Of a stretch of DNA of 64,000 nucleotides, positions 42,760-51,017 are shown piece after piece. Both the position numbers and the translations under genes were made by a program. The notes under the pieces were generated by a model, which did no database searches, was not told the origin of the DNA, and saw nothing but the letters and a program-made list of their open reading frames with translations. The stretch lies in assembly GCA_964519885.1 (NCBI GenBank), contig CAZFLX010000013.1:1-64000 (forward strand). The letters run 5' to 3'. Each line of letters starts with the position of its first letter. Positions within the stretch are counted from its first letter, which is position 1. Source of the DNA: GCA-002282575 sp964519885. Lineage in GTDB: Bacteria; Pseudomonadota; Gammaproteobacteria; Thiomicrospirales; Thiomicrospiraceae.

Positions 42760-44160
42760 ATGGAACTTTCTGAATTAACCGCCATTTCTCCCATCGACGG
42801 TCGTTACGGCGCGCGCTTATCACCGCTTAAAGCCATTTTCAGTGAATACGGACTGATTAAATACCGTACTGCAGTGGAAGTGGCTTGGTTAATTGCTTTG
42901 TCGGAAGAGTCTGGAATTAGCGAAGTTCCTGCCCTTTCAGCCGATGCGAAATCACATTTAGAACGTCTGGTTTCAGGTTTTGACATTACCCTAGCACAAG
43001 CGGTCAAAACACACGAAAAAACCACTAACCACGACGTTAAAGCCGTTGAGTATGCCATTAAGGACCATATTCAAAGCAATGCTGAATTGGCCAAGGTGAT
43101 GGAATTTGTGCATTTTGCGTGCACCAGCGAAGACATCAACAACCTATCTTATGCACTGATGTTAAAAGACGCACGCGAGACGGTATTGTTACCGACTATG
43201 CAACAAGTGATTGATGCCATGACGCAAAAAACACTCGATTATGCCGATGTTGCCTTGCTTGCACGTACTCACGGTCAACCCGCAAGCCCAACCACCATGG
43301 GTAAAGAATGGGCAGTACTGACTTATCGTTTAGCCCGTCAACGTGCGCAACTGGCTAAAGTTCCGTTACTGGGAAAAATCAATGGTGCAACGGCCAATTA
43401 CAATGCACACCTTGCTTCTTACCCAAGCGTTGATTGGACGGCCTTATCACAAAAAGTCATTACGGGATTAGGTCTGGTTTACAATCCTTACACCACACAA
43501 ATCGAACCTCACGATTATATTGCTGAATACTTACAAGCCATCGAGCGCTTCAATACCATTTTGATCGATTTTGATCGTGATATCTGGTCTTACATCAGCA
43601 ACGGTTTCTTCAAGCAAAAAGTCATTGCAGGCGAAGTGGGTTCGTCGGCTATGCCACATAAGGTCAACCCGATTGACTTTGAAAACTCAGAAGGCAATTT
43701 GGGTATTGCGAATGCGCTGATGGCTCATTTAGCAGCGAAATTACCCATTTCCCGCTGGCAGCGTGACTTAACCGATTCAACCGTGTTACGGAACCTAGGT
43801 GTTGGTATTGCGCACAGCATGATTGCTTATCAAGCAACGCTTAAAGGCATCAGCAAGCTCGAAATTAATGAAGCGGTGATTGCCGCCGACTTAGATAACA
43901 ACTGGGAAGTTCTGGCTGAAGCCGTGCAAACTGTGATGCGTCGTCATGGCATCGAGAAGCCTTACGAAAAACTGAAAGAGCTAACACGTGGCAACAAGCT
44001 GAACGCCGAAGGTATGCGTGAGTTCATTGCCAAACAAGACTTACCGGCTGAAGCTAAGGCTTATTTAAGTCACCTCAGCCCTGCTAGCTACATCGGTAAT
44101 GCGGTGGCTCAAGCCAAACGCATTAAAGAAGAATTAGCGAACATTGATGCCAGCTGTTAA
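42760..44160 (+). CDS. purB: Adenylosuccinate lyase
   Basis: Catalyses two steps of purine biosynthesis: SAICAR to AICAR, and adenylosuccinate to AMP, each releasing fumarate. The 466-aa protein is close to E. coli PurB (456). It starts MELSELTAISPIDGRYGARL and carries HEKTTNHDVKAVEYAIKD, ARTHGQPASPTTMGKEWA and the fumarase-superfamily signature GSSAMPHKVNPIDFENSEGN. AGGA lies upstream. fabI follows 44 bases later. Confidence 0.97.
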   Translation: MELSELTAISPIDGRYGARLSPLKAIFSEYGLIKYRTAVEVAWLIALSEESGISEVPALSADAKSHLERLVSGFDITLAQAVKTHEKTTNHDVKAVEYAIKDHIQSNAELAKVMEFVHFACTSEDINNLSYALMLKDARETVLLPTMQQVIDAMTQKTLDYADVALLARTHGQPASPTTMGKEWAVLTYRLARQRAQLAKVPLLGKINGATANYNAHLASYPSVDWTALSQKVITGLGLVYNPYTTQIEPHDYIAEYLQAIERFNTILIDFDRDIWSYISNGFFKQKVIAGEVGSSAMPHKVNPIDFENSEGNLGIANALMAHLAAKLPISRWQRDLTDSTVLRNLGVGIAHSMIAYQATLKGISKLEINEAVIAADLDNNWEVLAEAVQTVMRRHGIEKPYEKLKELTRGNKLNAEGMREFIAKQDLPAEAKAYLSHLSPASYIGNAVAQAKRIKEELANIDASC

Positions 44161-44204
44161 TTAAATCGTCCCTCGAATCATTACAATCTTTTTAGGAGTT
44201 ACAC

Positions 44205-44984
44205 ATGAGTTTTCTAGCTAACAAACGCGCCTTGGTTATTGGTGTTGCTAATGATCGTTCGATTGCTTGGGGTATTGCCAAACAATTACACGCCCAAGGT
44301 GCAGATGTAATTTTGACTTACCAAAGTGACAAATTAAAAAGCCGTGTTGAAGCTGCTGCGGCTGAGTTAAATTCTCCCGCGATTTTCCCACTCGATGCCA
44401 CCAGTGATGAGCAAATCGCCGCTTGTATGGAAGGTGTAAAAAGCGTTTGGGCGGATGGTTTTGATATTTTAGTACACAGTATTGCTTACGCACCTAAAAA
44501 TGAACTTGATGGCAAAATGATCGAAAACGGTACGCGTGAGGGTTTCCATACCGCTATGGAAGTGAGTGTTTACAGCTTAACCGCTTTAACCAAAGCGGCT
44601 TACCCGCTGATGAAAGGTCGTCAAGCCAGCATCATCAACCTATCTTATTTAGGTGCTGTACGCGCTGTTCCTAACTACAACACCATGGGTATTGCCAAAG
44701 CAGCTCTGGAAGCAACTACACGTTACTTAGCGGTCGATTTAGGTAAAGAAGGCATTCGTGTGAACAGTATTTCTGCAGGTCCCATTCGCACCCTAGCTGC
44801 CAGTGGCATCAAAGACTTCCGTACCATGCTGGACAATGTCGCTGAGATGACGCCTACTGGTAAAAATGTCACCATTGAAGAAGTGGGCAACACGGCGGCT
44901 TTCCTGGCATCTGACTTATCAAGCGGTATTACTGGTCACGTTATTTATGTAGACGGTGGTTTTAATATTATTGCCGCTGCTTAA
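44205..44984 (+). CDS. fabI: Enoyl-[acyl-carrier-protein] reductase FabI
   Basis: Reduces trans-2-enoyl-ACP with NAD(P)H in fatty-acid elongation. The 259-aa short-chain dehydrogenase fold has the N-terminal cofactor loop (VIGVANDRSIAWGIAKQL). The FabI-type Tyr-X10-Tyr-X6-Lys active site falls in YLGAVRAVPNYNTMGIAKAA, and ISAGPIRTLAASGIKDF follows. TAGGAG precedes the ATG. A strong terminator follows 31 bases after the stop. Confidence 0.97.
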   Translation: MSFLANKRALVIGVANDRSIAWGIAKQLHAQGADVILTYQSDKLKSRVEAAAAELNSPAIFPLDATSDEQIAACMEGVKSVWADGFDILVHSIAYAPKNELDGKMIENGTREGFHTAMEVSVYSLTALTKAAYPLMKGRQASIINLSYLGAVRAVPNYNTMGIAKAALEATTRYLAVDLGKEGIRVNSISAGPIRTLAASGIKDFRTMLDNVAEMTPTGKNVTIEEVGNTAAFLASDLSSGITGHVIYVDGGFNIIAAA

Positions 44985-45015
44985 TCCTTAACACACTCCT
45001 TAAGGTCTCAAAAAA

Positions 45016-45041
45016 GCCTCAGCAGATGCTGAGGCTTTTTT
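45016..45041 (+). terminator. Rho-independent terminator after fabI
   Basis: A perfect 8-bp stem GCCTCAGC/GCTGAGGC with a 4-base loop is followed by six T residues. A-runs on the other side make it potentially bidirectional. Confidence 0.93.
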
Positions 45042-45101
45042 CATCTTCTATGCTTGCCTTAACCATTAATAGAACTTTTCTTCAATTTCGAATAGTCTTG
45101 A

Positions 45102-45130
45102 TTGACATGATGGATGCTTGCCGTTAAATT
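45102..45130 (+). promoter_or_regulatory. Sigma-70 promoter for the exported hydrolase
   Basis: A perfect TTGACA, 17-base spacer, then TAAATT (4 of 6). It is placed about 40 bases upstream of the ribosome-binding site AGAGAG of the gene at 45177. Confidence 0.55.
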
Positions 45131-45176
45131 TAAGTAGTATTCATTACCCACATCCACAACAGAAAGAGAGAAGACC

Positions 45177-46064
45177 ATGAAAAAACTATCTGCTATTCTA
45201 TTCGCCAGTCTACTCAGTGTTTCTAGCCTTGCATCGGCTGAAGATGTCAAACAAACCTATCAAGGTAAAACCTTAAACGCGAACTTGGTCTATGCCGACG
45301 GCAAAAGTTATGGTGACAATGTTGTGTTATTGTTGCACGGTACGCTCACGCATAATGGTCGCTCTACCTACGCCGATTTACAAAATAATTTAGCCAAAGA
45401 AGGCATTACCAGCTTGTCAATGAACCTCTCGCTGGGACTGAGTGACCGTCGAGGTGAATACGATTGTGCAACACCTCACACTCACAAACATACCGATGCG
45501 ATTGCCGAAGTGGGCGTGTGGATGGACTGGTTAAAACAACAAGGTGTTAAGAAAGTCACTGTTATGGGTCACTCTCGTGGCGGTAACCAAATTGCATGGT
45601 ATGTCAGTGAGAAAGATAGCGACAGCATCAACAAGGTTGTTTTGTTAGCACCTGCTACCGGCGAGCAACAATCTGGTAAAGAGTATCAAGAAAAATATGG
45701 TAAACCTTTAAATTCGGTACTGAAAACCGCCAAAGATATGGTCAAAGCGGGTAAAGGCAAAGAGATGATGAAGGATACCGACTTTATCTACTGTGAGAAA
45801 GCACAGGTGACAGCTGAAGCCTTTGTCGATTACTATGACGTTAAACCGAAATTTGACACACCAACGGTACTTAAGTCGATCAAAAAACCAACACTGGTTA
45901 TTGTCGGTTCTGAAGACACCGTGGTTCCTGAACTGCCCAAACGCTTAGAAGCGATTAAAGGTCAGAAAAATGTGACCATTACCACCATTGATGGTGGCGA
46001 CCACTTCTTTGTTGATTTAGCCAATGAAGATGTCGCCACTGCTGTAGCTAAATTTATTAAATAA
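45177..46064 (+). CDS. Exported alpha/beta hydrolase
   Basis: A 295-aa protein with a clear Sec signal peptide (KKLSAILFASLLSVSSLASA, cleavage before EDVKQ), so it acts in the periplasm. The triad is visible: Ser in VMGHSRGGNQIA, Asp in VIVGSEDTVVP and His in DGGDHFFVD. The oxyanion loop is LLLHGTLTHNGR. Two cysteines (YDCATP, IYCEKA) could form a disulfide. The substrate is unknown. It is monocistronic between two terminators and convergent with the amidoligase operon. Confidence 0.85.
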   Translation: MKKLSAILFASLLSVSSLASAEDVKQTYQGKTLNANLVYADGKSYGDNVVLLLHGTLTHNGRSTYADLQNNLAKEGITSLSMNLSLGLSDRRGEYDCATPHTHKHTDAIAEVGVWMDWLKQQGVKKVTVMGHSRGGNQIAWYVSEKDSDSINKVVLLAPATGEQQSGKEYQEKYGKPLNSVLKTAKDMVKAGKGKEMMKDTDFIYCEKAQVTAEAFVDYYDVKPKFDTPTVLKSIKKPTLVIVGSEDTVVPELPKRLEAIKGQKNVTITTIDGGDHFFVDLANEDVATAVAKFIK

Positions 46065-46090
46065 CCATTAAATTTATTAGAAAAACTAAA

Positions 46091-46113
46091 ACCTCTTGCT
46101 CCTAGCAAGAGGT
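46091..46113. terminator. Bidirectional terminator between hydrolase and amidoligase operon
   Basis: A perfect 10-bp stem ACCTCTTGCT/AGCAAGAGGT with a 3-base loop has T residues after it on the plus strand and an A-run before it. It serves the hydrolase and the convergent five-gene operon. Confidence 0.9.
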
Positions 46114-46136
46114 TTTTTTGTTTGGACTGATTTTGC

Positions 46137-47081
46137 TTATCCAATTGAAATCATGCGATAGGCAATGGTGTTTTGATAAATTAGTGGGTAGTGATAGTGA
46201 CAAGTGACTAAACCATCAACTGGGGCATAAAGTTTCTCTTTCAATGAACCATCCAACGCATCAAAAACCTTACCCAATAAATCACCTTTTTGCACAAAAC
46301 TGCCAACCACTTGTCGGGGCTCAAATACCCCCGCCCTTTGAGCGGGAATCAGCGTAATGGCTTCTTGCGTAATGATATTCGTATCATAACCGGCAAAAAT
46401 TTGCGTGCGAATCGCCCCAATTTTCGCTAAAAAACGAATCAAGGCATCCAGTAACTGATGCGTACTTTCGCGATGAATTTGCTGTTTATTGCCAAACACC
46501 AGGCCATAGCTTTTGGTTTCCCAAACCGACCAGTTGTATTGCAGACTGCCTGCATCACTGGGTACAAAATCACGATAGTGGGCAAACTGTAAGCCAAAGT
46601 ATTTCGCTGCTTGGGCATCTTCAAAACCAGACTTGATCATACGCACATAGGGCATACAATCATATTGGTCACGTCGGTCTTCTAATTCGACACCCCACTC
46701 AAAACCTTTCACCTGCTCGAATAATTGATGGGCGATTCGTTGGGTCGTTTCACCCGCATCAAAACCCGGAAACATGGCATTAATGTCCGTTTTGTCTAAT
46801 GGCCAATGACGCTCGCCCATGTTAAAGCCAAAGGTATTCACCGCAGGAACCACCAGAATATCACCGGTAATAAAACTCGGATCCGCTTCTTGACGAACCT
46901 TCAAAAAATTCACTAATTGAGCAGCAACGTGCATCTGCGCCAGCTCATGTCCATTCAATCCCGCAACGATGGCAACCGATGTTTGCGAATCTTGTTTGTC
47001 TTGCGGCTGAAAACGAAATCCATCAACTCGAAAATCATCACGACTGGGGGAGGCTAAACGCACTAGCGGTTCTCGAATCAT
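46137..47081 (-). CDS. AstE/AspA-like deacylase homologue with lost zinc site (probable pseudoenzyme)
   Basis: A 314-aa paralogue of the next gene upstream; the two align in register over the N-terminal half. Where active members have HGxE and a later DxH, this protein has GLNGHELA (Asn43, Glu46) and VELEDRR (Glu at the second His position). The DLNRxFPG motif has become DINAMFPG, losing its Arg. Both zinc histidines are therefore missing. The C-terminal beta-barrel part is intact (VGSFVQKGDLLGKVFDALDG, KEKLYAPVDGLVT). The start overlaps the upstream stop (ATGA). It may be a regulatory or substrate-binding partner, or have changed chemistry. Confidence 0.8.
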   Translation of the reverse strand: MIREPLVRLASPSRDDFRVDGFRFQPQDKQDSQTSVAIVAGLNGHELAQMHVAAQLVNFLKVRQEADPSFITGDILVVPAVNTFGFNMGERHWPLDKTDINAMFPGFDAGETTQRIAHQLFEQVKGFEWGVELEDRRDQYDCMPYVRMIKSGFEDAQAAKYFGLQFAHYRDFVPSDAGSLQYNWSVWETKSYGLVFGNKQQIHRESTHQLLDALIRFLAKIGAIRTQIFAGYDTNIITQEAITLIPAQRAGVFEPRQVVGSFVQKGDLLGKVFDALDGSLKEKLYAPVDGLVTCHYHYPLIYQNTIAYRMISIG

Positions 47082-48028
47082 ACACAAATCCCTTTTTTAT
47101 CGTCAAAAATGCGCGCCAGCAGAGAACCTTCATATACGATAGGATATTCACGCAAGGTAAACAATATCCCACAACCAGGTGTGTAACAAGGCACAGGATC
47201 AGCTACACCATAAGGATCATGAATATGGCCGATGAGTTGATCTTTCACCACCATTTGACAATGATCCATTGCGGGAACAAATAATCCCGCTGCAGGGGAA
47301 TTAAGATAATAGACTTCGCCCTGATCGGAATAACAAGGCACGCGTACCGAACGTGGAGGAATGGCTAATATGCCCTGCTCTGCCATTAAATTGAACAGAC
47401 CATTCAGCAGTTGCTCGCCATAACTGGGTGTTAGCCGCATTCCCACCCCATATTCCACCACCAGCGTATGTGTACCCAATTGATTAAGGCTATGCGCTAG
47501 TGTTGCTTCCAACACGGTAATGGCATCATGCACCCAAATAAAGTCCATATTCAGCTGTTTGGCCAAAGGCACTAACGCCTCTTGATAAGTACTGGCAATG
47601 CGCACCTGTGGCAACTCACGCAAAAATATATTACTGGCATGAATATCAATAGCAATATCACTGCCCGCAATCGCTTCTACAATACCCGCCGCCATTTGAT
47701 TGGGAAAGGTATCTTTCGCCGCGCCTGGAAATATACGATTCAAATCGGTTTGATAAAAAGGCACGGTACGGGTAATCGAATCTATGCCTAACGAATTTAA
47801 CGAAGGATATAAATCAATCGTGCCGGTGATAAGCTGAGGGTTTGCCTTCAGCCATTCAGCCAATAAAGTAATAACATAAATGCCCTCCAACTCATCGCCG
47901 TGTGTACCTGAAATAATACTGATACGCTTTCCACTATCTGCCCCTCCTTCGGTTGGGGTAAAACGGTGACGTTTGAGGTAATAATGTTCACCAACAGGCA
48001 ACTCAATACTCAACAGAGTTTCTAACAT
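47078..48028 (-). CDS. Succinylglutamate desuccinylase/aspartoacylase family metallo-deacylase
   Basis: A 316-aa M14-like zinc amidohydrolase. Zinc ligands are His43 and Glu46 in SGTHGDELEG and His130 in AIDIHAS. The substrate Arg is in TDLNRIFPG and a general-base Glu192 candidate is in LVVEYGVG. All catalytic positions of the AstE/AspA family are present. The C-terminal barrel ends VYEGSLLARIFDD. No other arginine-catabolism (ast) genes are nearby, so the substrate is probably a product of the amidoligase operon, not succinylglutamate (inference). It is 22 bases after the transglutaminase gene and coupled to the inactive paralogue. Confidence 0.85.
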   Translation of the reverse strand: MLETLLSIELPVGEHYYLKRHRFTPTEGGADSGKRISIISGTHGDELEGIYVITLLAEWLKANPQLITGTIDLYPSLNSLGIDSITRTVPFYQTDLNRIFPGAAKDTFPNQMAAGIVEAIAGSDIAIDIHASNIFLRELPQVRIASTYQEALVPLAKQLNMDFIWVHDAITVLEATLAHSLNQLGTHTLVVEYGVGMRLTPSYGEQLLNGLFNLMAEQGILAIPPRSVRVPCYSDQGEVYYLNSPAAGLFVPAMDHCQMVVKDQLIGHIHDPYGVADPVPCYTPGCGILFTLREYPIVYEGSLLARIFDDKKGICV

Positions 48029-48050
48029 CGTTTTATTCTCTCAATATTGA

Positions 48051-48821
48051 CTATGCAGCAATTAATTGTGTCTGCACCGATAAGGTTTGTTCTGCTTGAC
48101 CAATAAATTGCCCACTATTCAGTGGACAATCGGCCGCATCTCGACCCACAGCAATGGGAATATAGGCATCTTGGTAACCAACCATACAATTATGTGTTGG
48201 ATCAAAGCCTTGCCACCAACCATCAATCCAAGCTTCAACCCAGGCATGCGTTTCACCTTCGCCCTGTGCAACGCCGGCGACATAACGTGCCGGTATGCCA
48301 ATAAAACGTAATAACGCAATCATGACATGCGCATAATCCTGACACACCCCTGTCGGTTGCTGCAAGACCCGATCAACCCCATGCCAAACCTGCGTTGAAC
48401 CTTTAAGATAAGTCATACGGCTAAAAACCTGTTGCATAATATGCATCGCTTGCTCAAACTTGGTAAGTTGGCTATTAACCTCTATCCACCTGGCTAACTG
48501 CTTTTCATCTGCCTTAGTTAACAGGCTAGACGATACAAACCAGTCAATAGGCAAGTCGCTCGAAAAGACCATATCTCGACTAACAACTGCTTGATAGCTG
48601 ACCTCGAAATACGTGTGCGCTGATGCATAGCTGCCATAAATCAGTTGGTTAGCAAAACCATCACACAATTCTCCATGATCATGCTTACCCGCAATGCTCA
48701 GTTGTTGCCGATGAATACGAACGCCGCTCGCCAATCGAGGTAACAGGCGCAACGCGTACTGGTGCTGACTAACCGCCTGAGAAAACTGAATAGACATCTG
48801 GTAACTGAAGTGAAAGTTCAT
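48051..48821 (-). CDS. Transglutaminase-like cysteine protease
   Basis: A 256-aa protein with an N-terminal domain typical of the family (SQAVSQHQYALRLLPRL) and a transglutaminase core. The core has the catalytic Cys in GVCQDYAHVMIALLRFIGIPARYVAG, His in THAWVEAW and Asp in FDPTHNC. Such proteins accompany alpha-E and circularly permuted ATP-grasp genes in many bacteria and are thought to act as peptidases or amide-bond exchangers on the product. No signal peptide is seen. No clear ribosome-binding site precedes the ATG, and translation may depend on the alpha-E gene 15 bases upstream. Confidence 0.88.
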   Translation of the reverse strand: MNFHFSYQMSIQFSQAVSQHQYALRLLPRLASGVRIHRQQLSIAGKHDHGELCDGFANQLIYGSYASAHTYFEVSYQAVVSRDMVFSSDLPIDWFVSSSLLTKADEKQLARWIEVNSQLTKFEQAMHIMQQVFSRMTYLKGSTQVWHGVDRVLQQPTGVCQDYAHVMIALLRFIGIPARYVAGVAQGEGETHAWVEAWIDGWWQGFDPTHNCMVGYQDAYIPIAVGRDAADCPLNSGQFIGQAEQTLSVQTQLIAA

Positions 48822-48836
48822 AAAATAAAATGAGAG

Positions 48837-49505
48837 TTAAATCGCATAGCGAATCACTTGAGCACTTACCCCAGCGAGCGTTTGCATGTTTTGTGCTAAG
48901 GAATAGTTCAAGGGTTGAAACGCTTGCCAGTGATCCGACAACTGTGCGCCCAGCAAATTCAACTGTTTGGCATCTTCCAGCAGGGTATCAACTTCACCGT
49001 AGAGTCTTAACTTTAGGTCTATCATTTCGATTGCTTGCCCCAACAAAATAAACTGTGCCGCTCGACTTTTTACCAGACGTGTACTCAAACGCCCCCAAAA
49101 ATACTCAATTTCACTTAACAGTTGCTCTAGCTCATAAGCGTCTAAGTTATCATCCGTTTGATGCTTTTTTAAAGCGGCATGCACACCATTAACGCTACCG
49201 AACAGACTATCGGATAACAAGTCACGCACGGTAATGGCATTTTCACGTGCTTGGGCACTAATCCAGTACAAACTGGCACTATGATCAGCATAACAGGCTT
49301 GGTGCAAAAATTCAGTGGCGCAGCGATAAGACAAGCTTACACCCAATTTTTCAAATAATTGACGACCTGAGTTCAAGTCTTTATCGATCACGGCGTCAAA
49401 TTGAACCAGCGTTTCTTTACCCAAGGTTTCTAATCTTTGTTGATAACGTCCTAACCACAACAAGGCATCCGCCATGCGGGGACTTAAATATAATGACGTT
49501 GCCAT
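48837..49505 (-). CDS. Alpha-E (DUF403) domain protein, short form
   Basis: A 222-aa all-helical protein that starts ATSLYLSPRMADALLWLGRYQQRLETLGK, matching the alpha-E start (LSR.AE.LYWMGRYxERAE). It includes YWISAQARENAITVRDLLSDSLF and a closing helix pair. Family members are usually around 300 aa, so this one is clearly shortened. Function is unknown beyond constant association with ATP-grasp amidoligases. The ATG at 49505, with GGGAG 8 bases upstream, lies 2 bases after the ATP-grasp stop. Confidence 0.82.
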   Translation of the reverse strand: MATSLYLSPRMADALLWLGRYQQRLETLGKETLVQFDAVIDKDLNSGRQLFEKLGVSLSYRCATEFLHQACYADHSASLYWISAQARENAITVRDLLSDSLFGSVNGVHAALKKHQTDDNLDAYELEQLLSEIEYFWGRLSTRLVKSRAAQFILLGQAIEMIDLKLRLYGEVDTLLEDAKQLNLLGAQLSDHWQAFQPLNYSLAQNMQTLAGVSAQVIRYAI

Positions 49506-49507
49506 AA

Positions 49508-50869
49508 TTAAGCTCCCAAAACCCAAGTATCTTTAAAACCACCGCCTTGCGATGAATTGACCAAATAATTACCCGCCTCACGCGCAAAACGAGTTAAACC
49601 GCCTGCCCAAACTTTAATGTCTTCACCATGTACGATGTACATGCGTAAATCCGATTTACGCGGTTCGACTTTGCCATTAATGAAGGTAGGAATGTCATAA
49701 AACTCGATACGTTCTTGGGCAATAAAGCGACGCGGCTCGGCATTAATGTGTGCCGCTAAATCCCTCAATTGTTGCTGACTTAACTTATCACCAAACAACA
49801 CACCATAACCACCCGCTTCCGCCACGTCTTTGATGACTAAACGATGCAAGTTTTCCATTACATAGCGTTTATCGGCTTCAAACCAAGGTAAAAAGGTCGG
49901 TGCATTCGACATAAGTGGCGTTTCGCCCAAATAGTACTCAATCATTTTAGGCACAAAGTAATAAATGCCTTTGTCATCGGCAATGCCATTCCCCACCGCA
50001 TTGAGCAGCGCGACATTACCCGCACGGTAAACACTCATTAGATTGGGTACACCAATCATACTGTCATCACGGAAACTCAACGGGTCTAAGAAGTCATCAT
50101 CTAAACGGCGATAAACCACACCCACCCGAACACGCTTGCCATTAAAGCTTTTCAGATAAAGTACTTTGTTTTCAACAAACAAGTCTTCGTTCGTTACTAA
50201 TCGTGCACCGCTAATACGTGCTAAATAGCTATGCTCATAAAAAGCGGAATTAAACCGACCAGGACTCAGTACAACGCTAATACCACCAGGATTGACAAAG
50301 TCATACATCGAAGACAAGCTTTCACCATAATGATCGCTTGGCATAATCGACATTTTTTCAAACAATTGCGGGAACAACTGACGATAGGCGCGACGAATGC
50401 TGAGCGGATAGCTCGCGCCTGAAGGCACACGAAGGTTATCTTCTAAAATTAACCATTCATTGGTTGCCGAATCTTTCACTAAATCCAACCCACTGATATG
50501 GGTACGAATATCTTTAGCGACTTTACAACCGTGAAAGCTGGGCAAATAAGCTTTACTACCAAACACAAAATCGGGTGGAATAATCCCCGCTTGTATGATT
50601 TTTTGCTCACCGTAAATATCATTCAAGAAGGCATTTAGCGCAGCAACTCGCTGCGCTAAACCCTTAGACAGACGTGCAAATTCATCCGCTGGAATAATTC
50701 GCGGAATCGCATCGAAAGGAAATGTCTGCTCTACAAACTGATTGTTTTTGTAAAGATTAAACGTCACACCCTGTCGTTGCATGAAATCATCAAACCCCGA
50801 CAAGCGAATGTGATCTTGTTGTTGAAACAGCGCAAAAAAGCGCTCATAACTCTCATTGTTTTCGAGCAT
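49508..50869 (-). CDS. Circularly permuted ATP-grasp amidoligase (DUF404/DUF407 type)
   Basis: A 453-aa ligase predicted to form amide bonds on a peptide or small-molecule substrate. Family motifs in order: FPFDAIPRIIPADEF, WLILEDNLRVPSG, SVVLSPGRFNSAFYEHSYLA, RVGVVYRRLDDDFLDPL, AVGNGIADDKGIYYFVP, LVIKDVAEAGGYGVLFG, FIAQERI, RKSDLRMYIVHG and NSSQGGGFKDTWVL. These include the nucleotide- and Mg-binding acidic residues of ATP-grasp. It is the first gene of a five-gene operon (alpha-E, transglutaminase, two deacylase homologues) and diverges from sulP over 148 bases. The substrate is not known. Confidence 0.92.
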   Translation of the reverse strand: MLENNESYERFFALFQQQDHIRLSGFDDFMQRQGVTFNLYKNNQFVEQTFPFDAIPRIIPADEFARLSKGLAQRVAALNAFLNDIYGEQKIIQAGIIPPDFVFGSKAYLPSFHGCKVAKDIRTHISGLDLVKDSATNEWLILEDNLRVPSGASYPLSIRRAYRQLFPQLFEKMSIMPSDHYGESLSSMYDFVNPGGISVVLSPGRFNSAFYEHSYLARISGARLVTNEDLFVENKVLYLKSFNGKRVRVGVVYRRLDDDFLDPLSFRDDSMIGVPNLMSVYRAGNVALLNAVGNGIADDKGIYYFVPKMIEYYLGETPLMSNAPTFLPWFEADKRYVMENLHRLVIKDVAEAGGYGVLFGDKLSQQQLRDLAAHINAEPRRFIAQERIEFYDIPTFINGKVEPRKSDLRMYIVHGEDIKVWAGGLTRFAREAGNYLVNSSQGGGFKDTWVLGA

Positions 50870-51017
50870 AGGCCACCGTGAAGATTAAAAATCAATCTCT
50901 GTTAACCCGGTGTTGTTTTTTTATTTATGGCTTTAGTGTATCAGCCTTGTAATGCTAGTGCTAGTAGGGTTAAGCTAAACACACTATTATTCTTAACTAA
51001 GCCTCTATCCTTAAATC

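Noticed and set aside
46137..48028. Arginine succinyltransferase (ast) pathway assignment for the two AstE-like genes
   Set aside because: No astA, astB, astC or astD homologues are nearby; the neighbours are an amidoligase system, and one copy lacks zinc ligands.
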